This document shows, in pieces, positions 32,070 to 41,182 of a stretch of 41,182 bases of DNA (its first letter is position 1; each line of letters starts with the position of its first letter). The DNA is from Lacticaseibacillus pantheris DSM 15945 = JCM 12539 = NBRC 106106 (GTDB lineage: Bacteria > Bacillota > Bacilli > Lactobacillales > Lactobacillaceae). The stretch spans positions 1-41,182 of the forward strand of contig NZ_BBAI01000021.1 in the NCBI RefSeq assembly GCF_001311175.1. Reading direction: 5' to 3'. Both the position numbers and the translations under genes were made by a program. The notes under the pieces are model-generated. The model searched no databases. It saw only the letters and a program-made list of their open reading frames with translations, and was not told where the DNA came from.

Positions 32070-32966
32070 CTACTTATGCTCAGGAAAATACTTCTGGTAG
32101 TCCGCCACCAGGTGCGCCGTCGTGACGTGCGTATAGATCTGCGTGGTCGATAGACTACTGTGGCCTAACAGTTCCTGTACGGTCCGTAAATCAGCGCCGT
32201 GATTAAGCATATGCGTCGCAAAGCTGTGCCGCAGCATGTGGGGATGAATCTTCGTAGTCAGGCTGGTACGCTCCACCACGCGGTCCAGAATGTACTCAAT
32301 GCCGCGAGCGGTAATGGGATTGCCGTGTTGGTTCAAAAACATGCGGTTAGTCCACAGTCCACTCACCGCCATCAAATCTGCCCGTACAGTATCAACGTAC
32401 TGCTGGAGCGCCGCAGCGGCCTGGTCGCCAAAGAGGACGTAGCGGTCCTTGTTGCCCTTACCGTGAACGAGGATGGCGTGCATCTTAATGTCCACCTGCT
32501 CCACTGTCAGGTTAGCCACTTCGCTCACCCGCATCCCCGTATCGTACAACACTTCGAGTAGTGCGCGGTCGCGAATGTCGGCGGGTTCAGACCCACTAAC
32601 CGCCTTAAATAGCTGCTCAATTTCGGGCTCGTAGAAAAACTGGGGAAGGCGGCGGTGACCCTTTTTGGTCTCAACCATGGCAAAGGGGTCATGGTCAGCG
32701 CGCCCCACCCGCATCATGTAGCGGTAAAAACTCCGCAGGCTGCTGAGCTTACGCGCGGTAGTTGCGCGGCTGTAATGGTGGTCGTTCATGTCAGTCATAA
32801 AGGCCGCCACGGTCACGGTATCGACTTTGTCGTACCCATCAAAGCCGCCGCTCTCCTCACAAAACTGGCGGAACGCAGCCACGTCATCGTGGTAGGCCCG
32901 CTGGGTGGCGGGCGAATAGTGGCGCTCAACCTTCAGGTAGTTGATAAATTCGTCTAGTGGCTCCAT
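32070..32966 (-). CDS. xerC: Tyrosine recombinase XerC
   Basis: Chromosome dimer resolution recombinase of 298 residues. It has an N-terminal SAM-like core-binding domain (about 1-90) and a catalytic domain with all conserved residues: Arg in TGMRVSE, Lys in GKGNKDR, HxxR in HMLRHSF, His in LGHSSL and the nucleophilic Tyr in TQIYTHV. The ATG at 32966 follows GGAGGTGA. The frame is intact. Its position between topA and hslV marks it as the housekeeping XerC, distinct from the mobile-element integrase at 38117. Confidence 0.95.
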   Translation of the reverse strand: MEPLDEFINYLKVERHYSPATQRAYHDDVAAFRQFCEESGGFDGYDKVDTVTVAAFMTDMNDHHYSRATTARKLSSLRSFYRYMMRVGRADHDPFAMVETKKGHRRLPQFFYEPEIEQLFKAVSGSEPADIRDRALLEVLYDTGMRVSEVANLTVEQVDIKMHAILVHGKGNKDRYVLFGDQAAAALQQYVDTVRADLMAVSGLWTNRMFLNQHGNPITARGIEYILDRVVERTSLTTKIHPHMLRHSFATHMLNHGADLRTVQELLGHSSLSTTQIYTHVTTAHLVADYQKYFPEHK

Positions 32967-33159
32967 CGGCTCACCTCCGTCCCAATTATCCTATCACAGT
33001 TAGTGCGAATGCGCTTACGTAAATACTGACAAAGCGGAAATTCATGCCGGACAACAAAGGCGACCAGTCATAATTGGCGGCTTCGTAAAAACGATGCACA
33101 TCGACGCCCGCCAGGCTTCTGACCGATTGGGGTTATGGTGAGCAACCCGCCCTACAAAC

Positions 33160-33271
33160 GTGGACCACAATGCAGCTCCCTGGACCTAAACCAATAAGGC
33201 TGATATTCCTAAGTACAGGAATATCAGCCTTATTACGTTAGTGCTCGGGAGCTAACCGCATCGTGGTCCAC
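33160..33271. repeat. Composite long hairpin between topA and xerC
   Basis: A perfect 18-bp inner stem (33193-33210 with 33217-33234, six-base loop) is nested in outer stems 33174-33180/33247-33253 and 33160-33168/33263-33271. The inner part works as an intrinsic terminator for topA. The outer arms make the element unusually long. The remaining 190 bases between here and xerC show no gene. Confidence 0.8.
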
Positions 33272-33286
33272 TCTCATATGCGTTGC

Positions 33287-35367
33287 TTATTTTTGAATTG
33301 CTTCTTCGTAATCGCCGTTCGGGCAGACGACCTGCACACCGCCGCGGCTACGCTTCTCCACGAGGAAGTGGCCATCCTTCGGGCAATTACGCCCGACTGG
33401 CTTATCCCACGAGACAAAGTCGCAGTCAGGGTACCGGGAACAACCAAAGAACGTCCGGTTACGCTTGCTCTTGCGTTCAACCACCTGACCGATACCACAC
33501 TTAGGACAAATCACGCCAATTTCCTTGACGATGGCCTTAGTGTTGCGACAATCAGGGAAGCGGGAACAGGCGTAGAACTTACCGTAACGGCCCATTTTGA
33601 TCACCATGGGCGCGCCACAGATGTCACAGTTAAACCCTGCCGGCTCATCCTTGAGCTGAATCTTTTCGATGCCCTCTTCGGCGTGATCCACTTCCTTGGC
33701 GAATGGCTTGTAGAACTGGTCGATAACCTTAACCCAGTTTTCCTCACCCGTTTCGATGGCATCCAACTCGCCTTCGACGTTGGCCGTGAACTTAATGTCC
33801 ACCACGTCGGGGAAAAATTCCACGATTAGCGAGTTAACGATTTCGCCGAGTTCCGTTGGTTCAAAGCGGCGGGCGCTCAGCTTCACGTAGTACCGCTTCT
33901 GGATGGTTTCAATCGTTGGGGCGTAGGTTGACGGTCGGCCCACACCGTTTTCTTCCAGCGCCTTAACGAGGTTGGCTTCAGAATACCGTGCTGGTGGCTG
34001 CGTAAAGTGCTGCGCCGGGTCGGTTTTAGTCAACGTGACGCTGTCGCCCTCAGCCAGTTCGGGTAACTCCCGGTCCTTCTGGTCCGCATCACGGGAAGAC
34101 ACGTACAAAGTTGTGAAACCTTTGAACTTCGTGTGGCTACCATTGGCACGGAACTCCGCACCGTTTTGGTGGAGCTTGACGGACACCGTATCCACAACGG
34201 CAGGGGTCATTTCGCTGGCCACAAAGCGCGACCAAATCAGTTGGTAAAGGCGCATCTGGTCCTTGGTCAGCACCTTTTCCAGACTCTTAGGCGTCCGGTA
34301 GGTGGAACTCGGCCGGATGGCTTCGTGGGCGTCCTGGGCGCCTTCCTGCAACTTACCCTGACGAATCTTGGTGGCCGCGTACGGTTCGCCATACTCTTCG
34401 TGGATAAATTTGCTGGTCTCGGCCTTCGCCACGCTGGAAACACGGGTACTGTCGGTACGCATGTAGGTGATTAACCCGACCGTACCCTCTTTGCCACCTA
34501 AATTAATACCTTCGTACAGCTGCTGAGCCAGCATCATGGTCTTCCGTGTACGGAAGTTGAGCTTACGGTTAGCTTCCTGCTGCAGGGAACTGGTGGTAAA
34601 CGGTGGTGCGGGGAACCGCTTGCGTTCCTTCTTGACAACACTAGTGACGTCGAACGGTTGGGCTTTATCTACCCGGCCCAACACGTCCTGAACAGCGTCG
34701 TTGTCTGGCAACTTCGTTTTCTTTCCGTCCAGACCGTAGAAGGATGCGGGAAAGGCTTTGCCCCGCCCCTTCTTAAACTCCGCGTCGATGGTCCAGTATT
34801 CTTCGGGCTTGAAATCATTAATTTCTTTTTCGCGGTCAATGATGAGCTTCAACGCGACGGACTGTACGCGTCCGGCTGACAGACCCTTCTTGACCTTTTT
34901 CCACAGGAGCGGCTGATGGAGTAACCCACCAGTCGGTCCAAAATACGCCGGGCCTGCTGAGCTTCGACGAGCTTTTCGTCAATACTCCGGGGCTCTTTGA
35001 AGGAGTTCTTAACCGCATCTTTGGTGATTTCGTTGAACACCACGCGATTCTTGTCCTTTGGGTCGAGTCCGAGCAGGTAGCTAACGTGCCACGCAATGGC
35101 TTCCCCTTCACGGTCCGGGTCAGCTGCGAGGTACACGTGGTCGACCTTCTTGGCCTCCCGTTTCAACCCCTTGATGACGTCGCCCTTACCCCGAATGGAA
35201 ATATATTTGGGTGCGTAATCATTGTCGATATCGACCCCCATCTGACTCTTGGGCAAATCACGCACATGACCGAGGCTCGCAATCACTTTGTAATTGCGTC
35301 CCAGGTACTTTTCAATTGTCTTGGCCTTCGCGGGTGATTCCACGATGACGAGATTCTTGGCGGACAT
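33287..35367 (-). CDS. topA: DNA topoisomerase I (frameshifted in this sequence)
   Basis: Type IA topoisomerase that removes negative supercoils. It has the N-terminal Toprim domain ([32 protein letters not shown]) and the catalytic Tyr in [12 protein letters not shown]-terminal zinc ribbons are visible (CDICGAPM...[15 protein letters not shown]...CSRYPDC), followed by a third, incomplete one. The start at 35367 follows AAAGGAGG. One missing base near 34905 ([20 protein letters not shown]) gives about 693 residues. The upstream neighbour is dprA, the usual Firmicutes order. Confidence 0.96.
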
Positions 35368-35462
35368 AAACGTCCTCCTTTCAATAGTACGGTGCACCGC
35401 CACGCGCGATACACAAAATCAAGGCCCATATTAGGCCATCACGTGGGGCCCTGTCAAACTTT

Positions 35463-36316
35463 TTAATCAAAATAGCGTAATTCTGTCGAAATATCGGCCG
35501 CCTGACGGACCAAAGTTGCACCCTGTTGAATCAGTTCATTGGGTCCCACTCCGAGTGGTGCGTCAATCCGATTAGGGAGCACACACACGGTCCGCCCGTT
35601 TTCAGCCGCCATGGTTGCGGTGATTAGACTACACTTTTGTGCCGGGCCTCTGTAACCAATAATACGTGACTCAGCCCCGCAATAATACGGTTACGCGCAA
35701 TAAACCGGTACGGCATGGAGCTAGTTCCAGGCGGATACTCGGATAGCAGTAGGCCGTGCTGGGCAACCGCGGACTGCAAATGACGATTCTGGGCTGGATA
35801 AAACCGGTCAATGCCGGTCGCAATCACCCCCACCGGTGGCAGCCCCGTGGTCAGCGCCGCACGATGCGCAATACCGTCCGCACCTTTGGCCAGGCCACTG
35901 ATAATAGCCACATTCGGTGATAACGCTGGTAGTAGCTGCGCGAGAGCCTGTTCGGAATACTCACCACCCGAACGCGCCCCCACGATACCCACACTACTCA
36001 TGTGCAATAACTCTGGGTGGCCGGCGTAAAACAAGACTAAAGGCGGCTGCTCAATCATGCGCAGCCGCTCCGGATAGTCGCTATCAACAATGGTCATGTA
36101 CTGGGTGTGTGCACACAGCGCCTGCCATTGCGCCCGGTGCATTGGCTCGTTCAACCACCGCAGTAGCCGCGCACGTGACCGGGCCGGCGCCGCATCAACT
36201 AACGTCTGGTCAACGGCCGGTGCGCCGTCCGCAATTGCGACCATGACGTTGTGCGCAACCGTGGGGCTGGCCCCAGTCGCCAAGTGTGTTAACAGTATAA
36301 ATTCACGCAATTCCAT
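35463..36316 (-). CDS. dprA: DNA-processing protein DprA (frameshift near the end)
   Basis: Protein that loads RecA on incoming single-stranded DNA during transformation. The Rossmann-like core shows GIVGARSGGEYSEQAL, ISGLAKGADGIAHRAAL, GIDRFYPAQN and SEYPPGT, then FIARNRIIAGLS. One missing G near 35633 restores EARHKSGSLITATMAAENG and an end at 35463, for about 284 residues. The start at 36316 has GGAGGT upstream. Its presence is common in lactobacilli and does not prove competence. Confidence 0.94.
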
Positions 36317-36420
36317 CTTTGTACCTCCGCAAACGGGTCTGTCAGGAGATTTCGCAAAGTCGCGTCGTTTTTCTACTATTTAAATGTTAGTCGTACACAT
36401 TATTTGGGTCCAAAATTTAA

Positions 36421-37176
36421 TTATCTGAGTGCGGCCCGTACCGGACTAAACGAACGCCGGTGAATTGGCGTAACACCGAGGTTTTGCAAACCTGCAAGAT
36501 GTTTGGCCGTGCCGTAGCCCATGTTGTCATCCAAGTCGTACCCGGGATAGATGCGGTCATACATCTCCATCAGGTGATCACGGGCGACTTTGGCCACGAT
36601 GCTGGCCGCACCAATGCTGATGCTGCGCGCGTCCCCCTTAATCAACTTCGTCTGGGGGATGTTCACCGGCACCGTCATGGCGTCTACCAGCAAGTAATCC
36701 GGCCGGACGCGTAACCCGTTAACGGCGTCGGCCATCCCCAGTTCGGTGGCGTGATAAATATTTTCACGGTCAATGGTAGGTGCGTCCTTGACCCCCAAAC
36801 TGACAGCCACGGCCTGAGTCAGAATTTGCGCGTACAGCTCCTCGCGACGATGCGCAGTCAGCTGCTTGCTGTCATTGACGGGCACGTCAAAACTACCGTC
36901 GATAATCACGGCGGCAGTCACAACTGGGCCAGCTAGCGGTCCACGGCCAACTTCATCAATTCCCGCGATGTGCGGATACTGCGGCCACAAGGATTGTTCA
37001 AACTCCAGACGTTGCTCAAAATCCGCCCGGGCAGCGGCAGCGCGTGCCTGCTCACGCTGATAGCGCTGGAGCAACTGCTGCGCCCCTTTGCGCGGATCAG
37101 CGGTCAACGCGGCCAATACGTCCGCGGCAACGGGTGGTTGCGCCAGTAACGTGCGGTACTCACTCAGTGTCGGCAT
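36421..37176 (-). CDS. rnhB: Ribonuclease HII
   Basis: Removes RNA from DNA duplexes and misincorporated ribonucleotides. The 251-residue product has an N-terminal extension of about 70 residues, typical of Firmicutes RnhB. The catalytic domain follows: [14 protein letters not shown] (Asp-Glu), DYLLVDAM (Asp) and [10 protein letters not shown] (Asp). I start at ATG 37176, so the gene overlaps the end of rbgA by 17 bases; the longer frame has no better site. The frame is intact. Confidence 0.95.
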   Translation of the reverse strand: MPTLSEYRTLLAQPPVAADVLAALTADPRKGAQQLLQRYQREQARAAAARADFEQRLEFEQSLWPQYPHIAGIDEVGRGPLAGPVVTAAVIIDGSFDVPVNDSKQLTAHRREELYAQILTQAVAVSLGVKDAPTIDRENIYHATELGMADAVNGLRVRPDYLLVDAMTVPVNIPQTKLIKGDARSISIGAASIVAKVARDHLMEMYDRIYPGYDLDDNMGYGTAKHLAGLQNLGVTPIHRRSFSPVRAALR

Positions 37177-38025
37177 GTTCAGCCTCCGCGGTCGGCACCT
37201 CGAGCGTGTAGCGTCCCAGCTCACCTTTGCGCACGTCGTTAATCAGGCGTGTAGCCATACGGTCATACTCCTCACCAAAGCCTAGCTTACTGGTCAGGTA
37301 GGCCATCAGGTCGTGCGGGGCTAAAGTCATATCGGCATCATTTAATCCGTACGCCTTCCGTAACCGGGCCGGATACTCCTGCATGAAGTACGTCAGTCCC
37401 CAGAGCGCAACGTCATCGGCGTTAAACACCGTGTCCGCAATCGCACCGCTCAGAGCCAAGCGCATCCCCACTTCCTGGTCCTCAAACTTCGGCCACAGGA
37501 TGCCGGGTGTGTCCAGTAAGTCCAAGTTATCGCCGGCCTTAAGCCACTGCTGGTTCTTGGTGACGCCGGGGCGGTTCCCGGTAACAGCAATGTTTTTGTG
37601 GACTAGCCGGTTCAGAATCGTCGACTTACCAACGTTCGGAATGCCAATACACATGGCGCGAATATGGGGGGTTTTAATCCCCCGCGCTTCTTGCGGGCAA
37701 TTTTGTCCGCGAGCTGGGTGGTCGCCATCTGGGCCAACTGCTGGAGGCGGTTGGCGTGCTGCGCATCGATTGCCAAAGCCGGTTGGTCAGCCTGCTCGTA
37801 TGCTGCTAACCACTGTTTGGTACGGTTAGGATCAGCGAGGTCCGCCTTGTTGAGGATTGCAATCCGCGGCTTTTGGTTCAGCATGGACAGCAGCATGGGG
37901 TTACGTGAACTTTCCGGCACGCGTGCGTCCACCACCTCAAAAACAATATCTACCTGTTTAATACGCTCGGCTACTTCCCGCCGGGCCTTTTGCATGTGGC
38001 CGGGGAACCAGTTAATTTGTGCCAT
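37160..38025 (-). CDS. rbgA: Ribosome biogenesis GTPase RbgA (frameshifted in this sequence)
   Basis: Circularly permuted GTPase needed for late 50S assembly. The permuted order is visible: G4 motif NKAD (in ILNKADLAD) precedes G1 GIPNVGKS and G3 DTPG. The N-terminus [15 protein letters not shown] is characteristic. The start at 38025 follows AAAGGAG. The frame breaks near 37672 in a run of G; one more G gives [15 protein letters not shown] and about 288 residues. A mobile element begins within about 60 bases upstream, so the native promoter may have been displaced. Confidence 0.95.
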
Positions 38026-38043
38026 TGTTTGTAACTCCTTTAG

Positions 38044-38066
38044 TACCAAGGGCTTGAGGCCCTTGG
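38044..38066. other. Hairpin at the rbgA/mobile-element junction
   Basis: ACCAAGGGC (about 38044-38052) pairs with GCCCTTGGGT (about 38058-38067). On the plus strand a run of seven T follows after a few bases. It sits between rbgA and the integrase gene and may belong to the host leader, to the attachment site, or to both. Confidence 0.4.
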
Positions 38067-38084
38067 GTTGTCATTTTTTTCATA

Positions 38085-38105
38085 AACGTGGGCAAAACGT
38101 GGGCA
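38085..38105. repeat. Direct repeats next to the integrase gene (likely integrase arm sites)
   Basis: AACGTGGGCA occurs at 38085-38094 and again at 38096-38105, an 11-base period, just after the integrase stop. Such GTGGGCA-type repeats are common beside phage and element integrases of Gram-positive bacteria. The attachment core cannot be fixed without the other junction. Confidence 0.55.
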
Positions 38106-38116
38106 GCGTGGCGAAA

Positions 38117-39378
38117 TTACCAAACGCTACCGTTCAACTTCACCCGATTTTTTTCAATGAACCGCGTGATGGCTTCGACCGATTTATCCTGATTTTCATC
38201 AAGGGTGTGGGTGTAGCCATCCGTGGTTTCGGCCCGAACATGCCCGACCCGCTTTTGCACTTCTTTGAGTGAAATCGACGGGTCATCGCGAAGCACCGAA
38301 ATGTGAATGTGGCGGAAGCCGTGAGGAATCGCGTTCTTCGTCCATTCAAAACCATACCATTCTTGGCAATGCTTCGTTAGCGACTTATTGATTCGCGTCA
38401 GAATCTCACGGAAGCTGTGCGAGGTGATTGGTGAGCCATACTCTGTCCTAAACAGCGACTTAGAAGCATGAAAGGCGTCCGCGGGAAAGTCAGCCATGTG
38501 TTCGTCGAATGCCTTGTTACGCGCAATGACACGCTTTACGGCATCAATGGCAAATTCCGGCAATTCTTCGACACGTTCACCGGCCTCGGTCTTAGTGGTG
38601 TCTTCGTAATACTCATCAACGCGCAGGTCGTAATATTGCAAGGACTTGTCGATCGTCACCAGCCGATTCTCGAAATCAATATCCGCTTCCGTCAATGCAG
38701 CAGCCTCACCGATACGACAACCCGTCCCAATCATGAACAGCGCCAAATCGTAGTATGTCTGATGCCGCCGCTTGCGTAACTCTGCCAATAAGGCGTGGAC
38801 CTCGTGCTCGTCAAGAAACTTCGCTTCGTGGCGCAGTCGTTTTTCGCGCTTCTCCTTTGAACTGGCAGAGAGTTTGATTACACGCGTTGGTGAGAACGGA
38901 ATTGCGTTGTGCAGAACGCCGTAGTCGAAGATCTTATTTAGCGAGCATTTGATATGTTGCATCGTCGAATGGGTTGAATGATACTTCTTCTTGTAGTCGT
39001 TCAACAGGTTCTGAATTAGCAGTGGTGTAATCACTTCAAGAAGCACGTCATCTGCCATCAGCTCTTCAATACGTTTCAACACCATTTTCTCACGCGTGAC
39101 GGTTGGCGCTTGACCGTAGTCTGCCAAGTTTCCAACCATTTTGCTTTCAAGTCACCGAATGTCACCATCGCGGCGCCGTTGAAAGTACCTTGTTTCTCTG
39201 CAATCAGCTCCTCAATCTTTGCAGCTAAGTCGCGTTCGGCCTGCTTGCGGGCGCGCGCCGTGTTCGTAGTGAACTTGACGACTTCCCGTTTTGCTTTGCC
39301 AGTCAATGGATCAACATAGCGATCGACCGCGTAATAAGTTGACTTACCGTTCTTGCGTTTTCTTTCTTCAAAATACAT
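38117..39378 (-). CDS. int: Tyrosine integrase of the mobile element (frameshifted in this sequence)
   Basis: Phage/ICE-type site-specific recombinase of about 420 residues. An N-terminal arm-type DNA-binding domain (YYAVDRYVDPLTGKAKRE) is followed by a SAM-like domain and the catalytic domain. Catalytic residues: Arg in GTGCRIGEA, HxxR in PHGFRHIH, His in VGHVRAE and Tyr in TTDGYTHT. The frame breaks near 39100 (TTVKRQ|TVTREKMVLKR). The gene points toward rbgA, placing the attachment site at 38050-38110. It is unrelated in sequence detail to XerC at 32070. Confidence 0.92.
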
Positions 39379-39454
39379 GTTTTATCCTTTCCGGGTAAGG
39401 AAAAGGGCAAAACTGAATCTCTATTAGCAGATTCTATTTTAACATCCAAACCCT

Positions 39455-39703
39455 TTATTTTCTGCGCAATTTTGAATAGCCATGTGTCTTCCAGTACAAA
39501 AAGTCGTCGAATACCTCGAAATTGATGAAGACGAGCTTGTGCGTTGGGTTCAAGACGCCATCACGCCACAGCTTGTTGTCACGCATCTCACATAGCCAAC
39601 GATTGAGCGTGTATTTGTTTAAGCCGTCGTATCGGCTCAAAATGGCTTCCTTATTGCCCCATTCAGCATCACTGTCCGATACTGGACTGTATTTGATTTT
39701 CAT
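39455..39703 (-). CDS. xis: Excisionase-like small DNA-binding protein
   Basis: An 82-residue basic protein directly upstream of the integrase. The segment WGNKEAILSRYDGLNKYTLNRW looks like a winged-helix excisionase N-terminus (split here: WGNKEAILSRY then DGLNKYTLNRW). The product resembles small Xis/DUF771-type proteins of lactobacillal elements. The frame is intact and the start at 39703 has a GAGGT-like site upstream. Function is inferred mainly from size and position. Confidence 0.6.
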   Translation of the reverse strand: MKIKYSPVSDSDAEWGNKEAILSRYDGLNKYTLNRWLCEMRDNKLWRDGVLNPTHKLVFINFEVFDDFLYWKTHGYSKLRRK

Positions 39704-39784
39704 TCATTACCTCACTTGTTGTGTCTAGCATCTGTGTGAGATAATCAGCACAGATAGGACCCATATCTTATCTGTGAAGGGTGA

Positions 39785-41033
39785 CTACTTGCTTTGGTCG
39801 GCGTGGTCATCCTTTTTTTTGATTGCTCACTTTCGGGTGTCATTTCTTCAAACAAACCATTTTCAAGTTGATCTGCGCCAACTGTGTACTGCTCAATGAT
39901 TTGTCGATGCTTGTCTGTCAAGATTGCCCCGCGAATCGATTGCATCGTTTTTTTGGTTACCCCAGTACGCGTCAATCTCGTGGAGCACTCGCTCCGTCAG
40001 TGCAACTTGCTTATCGATCCACGCCCGCGTGCGGTTGAGATCGAGCGGTTCTGGGGCAGTGGTCAAGCGCAGCGGCTGGCGATCATGACCGACAAAGCGT
40101 TGCCAATTCTTGTTGAGCGGCCAATCCAGTCGTAGCTTGCCTTTTTGAGCATCAACAAAGCGTAGATAGCGTTTAATGATGCCAAATATCGTGCGTTCCT
40201 CATCGCGATAACAAAGTAAATCATCAACAGCCTTTTCCGCCCGAGTGTTCTTCAAACGAATTTCAAAACGGTTGTAGATGTTGGTGGTTAAGCCTTTCTT
40301 GTGCTGCTCGGCGCCTTTCTCGTAGAGGCAAAAGTAAAGTTCGCTTTTGGTTGAACCAATGTATAATGTCGTACCAGTCTCATCATCAAATTCTTCATCG
40401 TCTTCATGATAGATGCGGCCGGATACCGTGCCTTGGTACTCACGCATGACGTGGATACACTCGTTGGCCTGAATTTTTTTGAATCAGGTTTGGAATATCC
40501 AACATATTGACCATATCGTTAACGGCTAAATCCAGTCGTTTCATCACGCCTTTCATGTCCAGGCACTGGTAAAGAAAGTCATACCAAGTTTCGCCACGCC
40601 CTAGCAGAATACTTTCCATCTGGCGACAACCTTGCCCACGTAGTTCTAGCAGCGTGCCTAATTCCTTGTGGCCCGGATCAGAGCCGTAGATTTTAATCTG
40701 TCCTAGTGAGCGGGTGAACTGATAACCAAACGCCGCGCGATCTTCAGACAGAATACAATCCGTTTGCAAACGTAAAAGGTCATCGACGATTTTGTCTATA
40801 TCCTGTGTTGGAAACCGAATCCGTACATAGTCAATCAGCAGTTGCAGTTCCGGCTCATCTGACCAATTATTGAGAGTCTTATCAATGTGCATCTGTAAGC
40901 CGCTACTACACGCTTCGCCATTTTCGATGCGACTAAGGTGGCGTTGTGTGATACCAAGCCGGTGACATAGCTGCACCTGTGTCAGGTTCAATTCTTTACG
41001 ACGCCTCCGTACTGAATCACTCCAGTAACCCAA
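39785..41033 (-). CDS. mobT: MobT-type relaxase / Rep_trans replication initiator with N-terminal HTH (frameshifted in this sequence)
   Basis: Protein of about 410 residues. An XRE-type helix-turn-helix (LNLTQVQLCHRLGITQRHLS) is fused to a Rep_trans domain, the architecture of Tn916 Orf20/MobT. The motif TTLYIGSTKSELYFCLYEKG is typical of rolling-circle initiators of this group. The frame breaks near 40478, near 39950 (YWGNQK|KTMQSIRGAIL) and probably in an A-run near 39812. With the last one mended the protein ends EQSKKKDDHADQSK with a stop at 39785-39787; without it the frame runs to 39745. The oriT-like hairpin lies 115 bases upstream, where such a relaxase would nick. Confidence 0.85.
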
Positions 41034-41147
41034 ATTGTTTGCCTCCTAATCTTGTTGCCACTAGACATCAGCTTGAGTTGTCCAGTCGGTAAGTTCTGTG
41101 TCGTATCAACGTTTCTACCCGGAAATCAGGTAGATAGGTGTCATTTA

Positions 41148-41172
41148 CGACCCCCTGTTAGTACATGGGGGT
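41148..41172 (-). other. oriT: oriT / double-strand origin hairpin of the ICEBs1/Tn916 type
   Basis: The minus strand reads GACCCCCATG followed by TACTAACAGGGGGTC. A stem of C5/G5 plus flanking bases encloses CTAAC. From memory, the ICEBs1 and Tn916 origins have the same plan, an ACCCCC arm, CTAAC in the loop and AGGGGGT, with nicking in the loop. The site lies directly upstream of the MobT-like gene, as in those elements. Confidence 0.75.
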
Positions 41173-41182
41173 CTAGGCGGCC

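Larger units (their letters stand above)
38085..41182. mobile_element. Integrase-proximal end of an integrative mobilizable/conjugative element
   Basis: Tandem repeats at the edge, a tyrosine integrase, an excisionase-like gene, a MobT-type relaxase and an oriT-like hairpin follow one another on the minus strand. No housekeeping gene interrupts them. The close int-xis-mobT packing resembles small mobilizable elements more than a full Tn916-like element, but the far end is outside the window, so the size, transfer genes and cargo are unknown. Confidence 0.75.

Noticed and set aside
32070-32966. xerC as a second phage integrase
   Set aside because: It lies in the conserved topA-xerC-hslV-hslU order and lacks an arm-binding domain, so it is the housekeeping recombinase.

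Overview
The window is a chromosomal segment of a GC-rich low-GC-phylum Firmicute, most likely a member of the Lactobacillaceae. The evidence is the gene content and order: (rnpB)-rlmL, lspA-rluD-pyrR-uraA, parE-parC beside plsY, and rbgA-rnhB-dprA-topA-xerC-hslV-hslU. Genus cannot be fixed; a high-GC heterofermentative group such as Levilactobacillus is only a guess.

Layout. 1-3420: probable 3' end of RNase P RNA, rlmL, pepO. 3600-6400: an Mga-type regulator, an unrecognised small protein, an RNase HI-like gene and an EbsA-like membrane protein. 6447-9625: fhs, lspA, rluD. 9640-10530: about 0.9 kb without a credible gene that folds into several long hairpins and a branched domain, a candidate giant structured RNA. 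10549-16610: a PyrR-attenuated operon pyrR-uraA-carA'-carB'. Its carbamoyl-phosphate synthetase-like subunits keep the family architecture but have lost catalytic residues in the glutaminase and in both ATP-grasp halves. 16623-20443: rqcH, degV, nudix hydrolase, ArsR regulator. 20444-21436: gene-free and AT-richer. 21488-28230 (minus strand): ppaC, a LysR regulator, parC, parE; parE has a strong promoter with a LexA-like box just downstream. 28444-30009: plsY and a galM-like epimerase. 30036-38025 (minus strand): hslU, hslV, xerC, topA, dprA, rnhB, rbgA. 38085-41182: the integrase end of an integrative mobile element, with tyrosine integrase, excisionase-like protein, MobT-type relaxase and, at the very edge, a hairpin that matches the ICEBs1/Tn916-type oriT.

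Sequence quality matters here. About two thirds of the genes, including essential ones (parC, parE, topA, rbgA, ppaC), carry one or more frameshifts. Most are explained by one missing base, often in a GG/CC pair or a homopolymer. I read these as consensus errors of an unpolished long-read assembly, not as gene decay, and I annotate each gene across its full extent. Substitutions such as those in carA'/carB' are not explained this way.

The two best leads are the catalytically dead CarA/CarB-like pair under pyrimidine control and the large folded non-coding region directly upstream of that operon. The relaxase/oriT module is a clear but better-known type of system.
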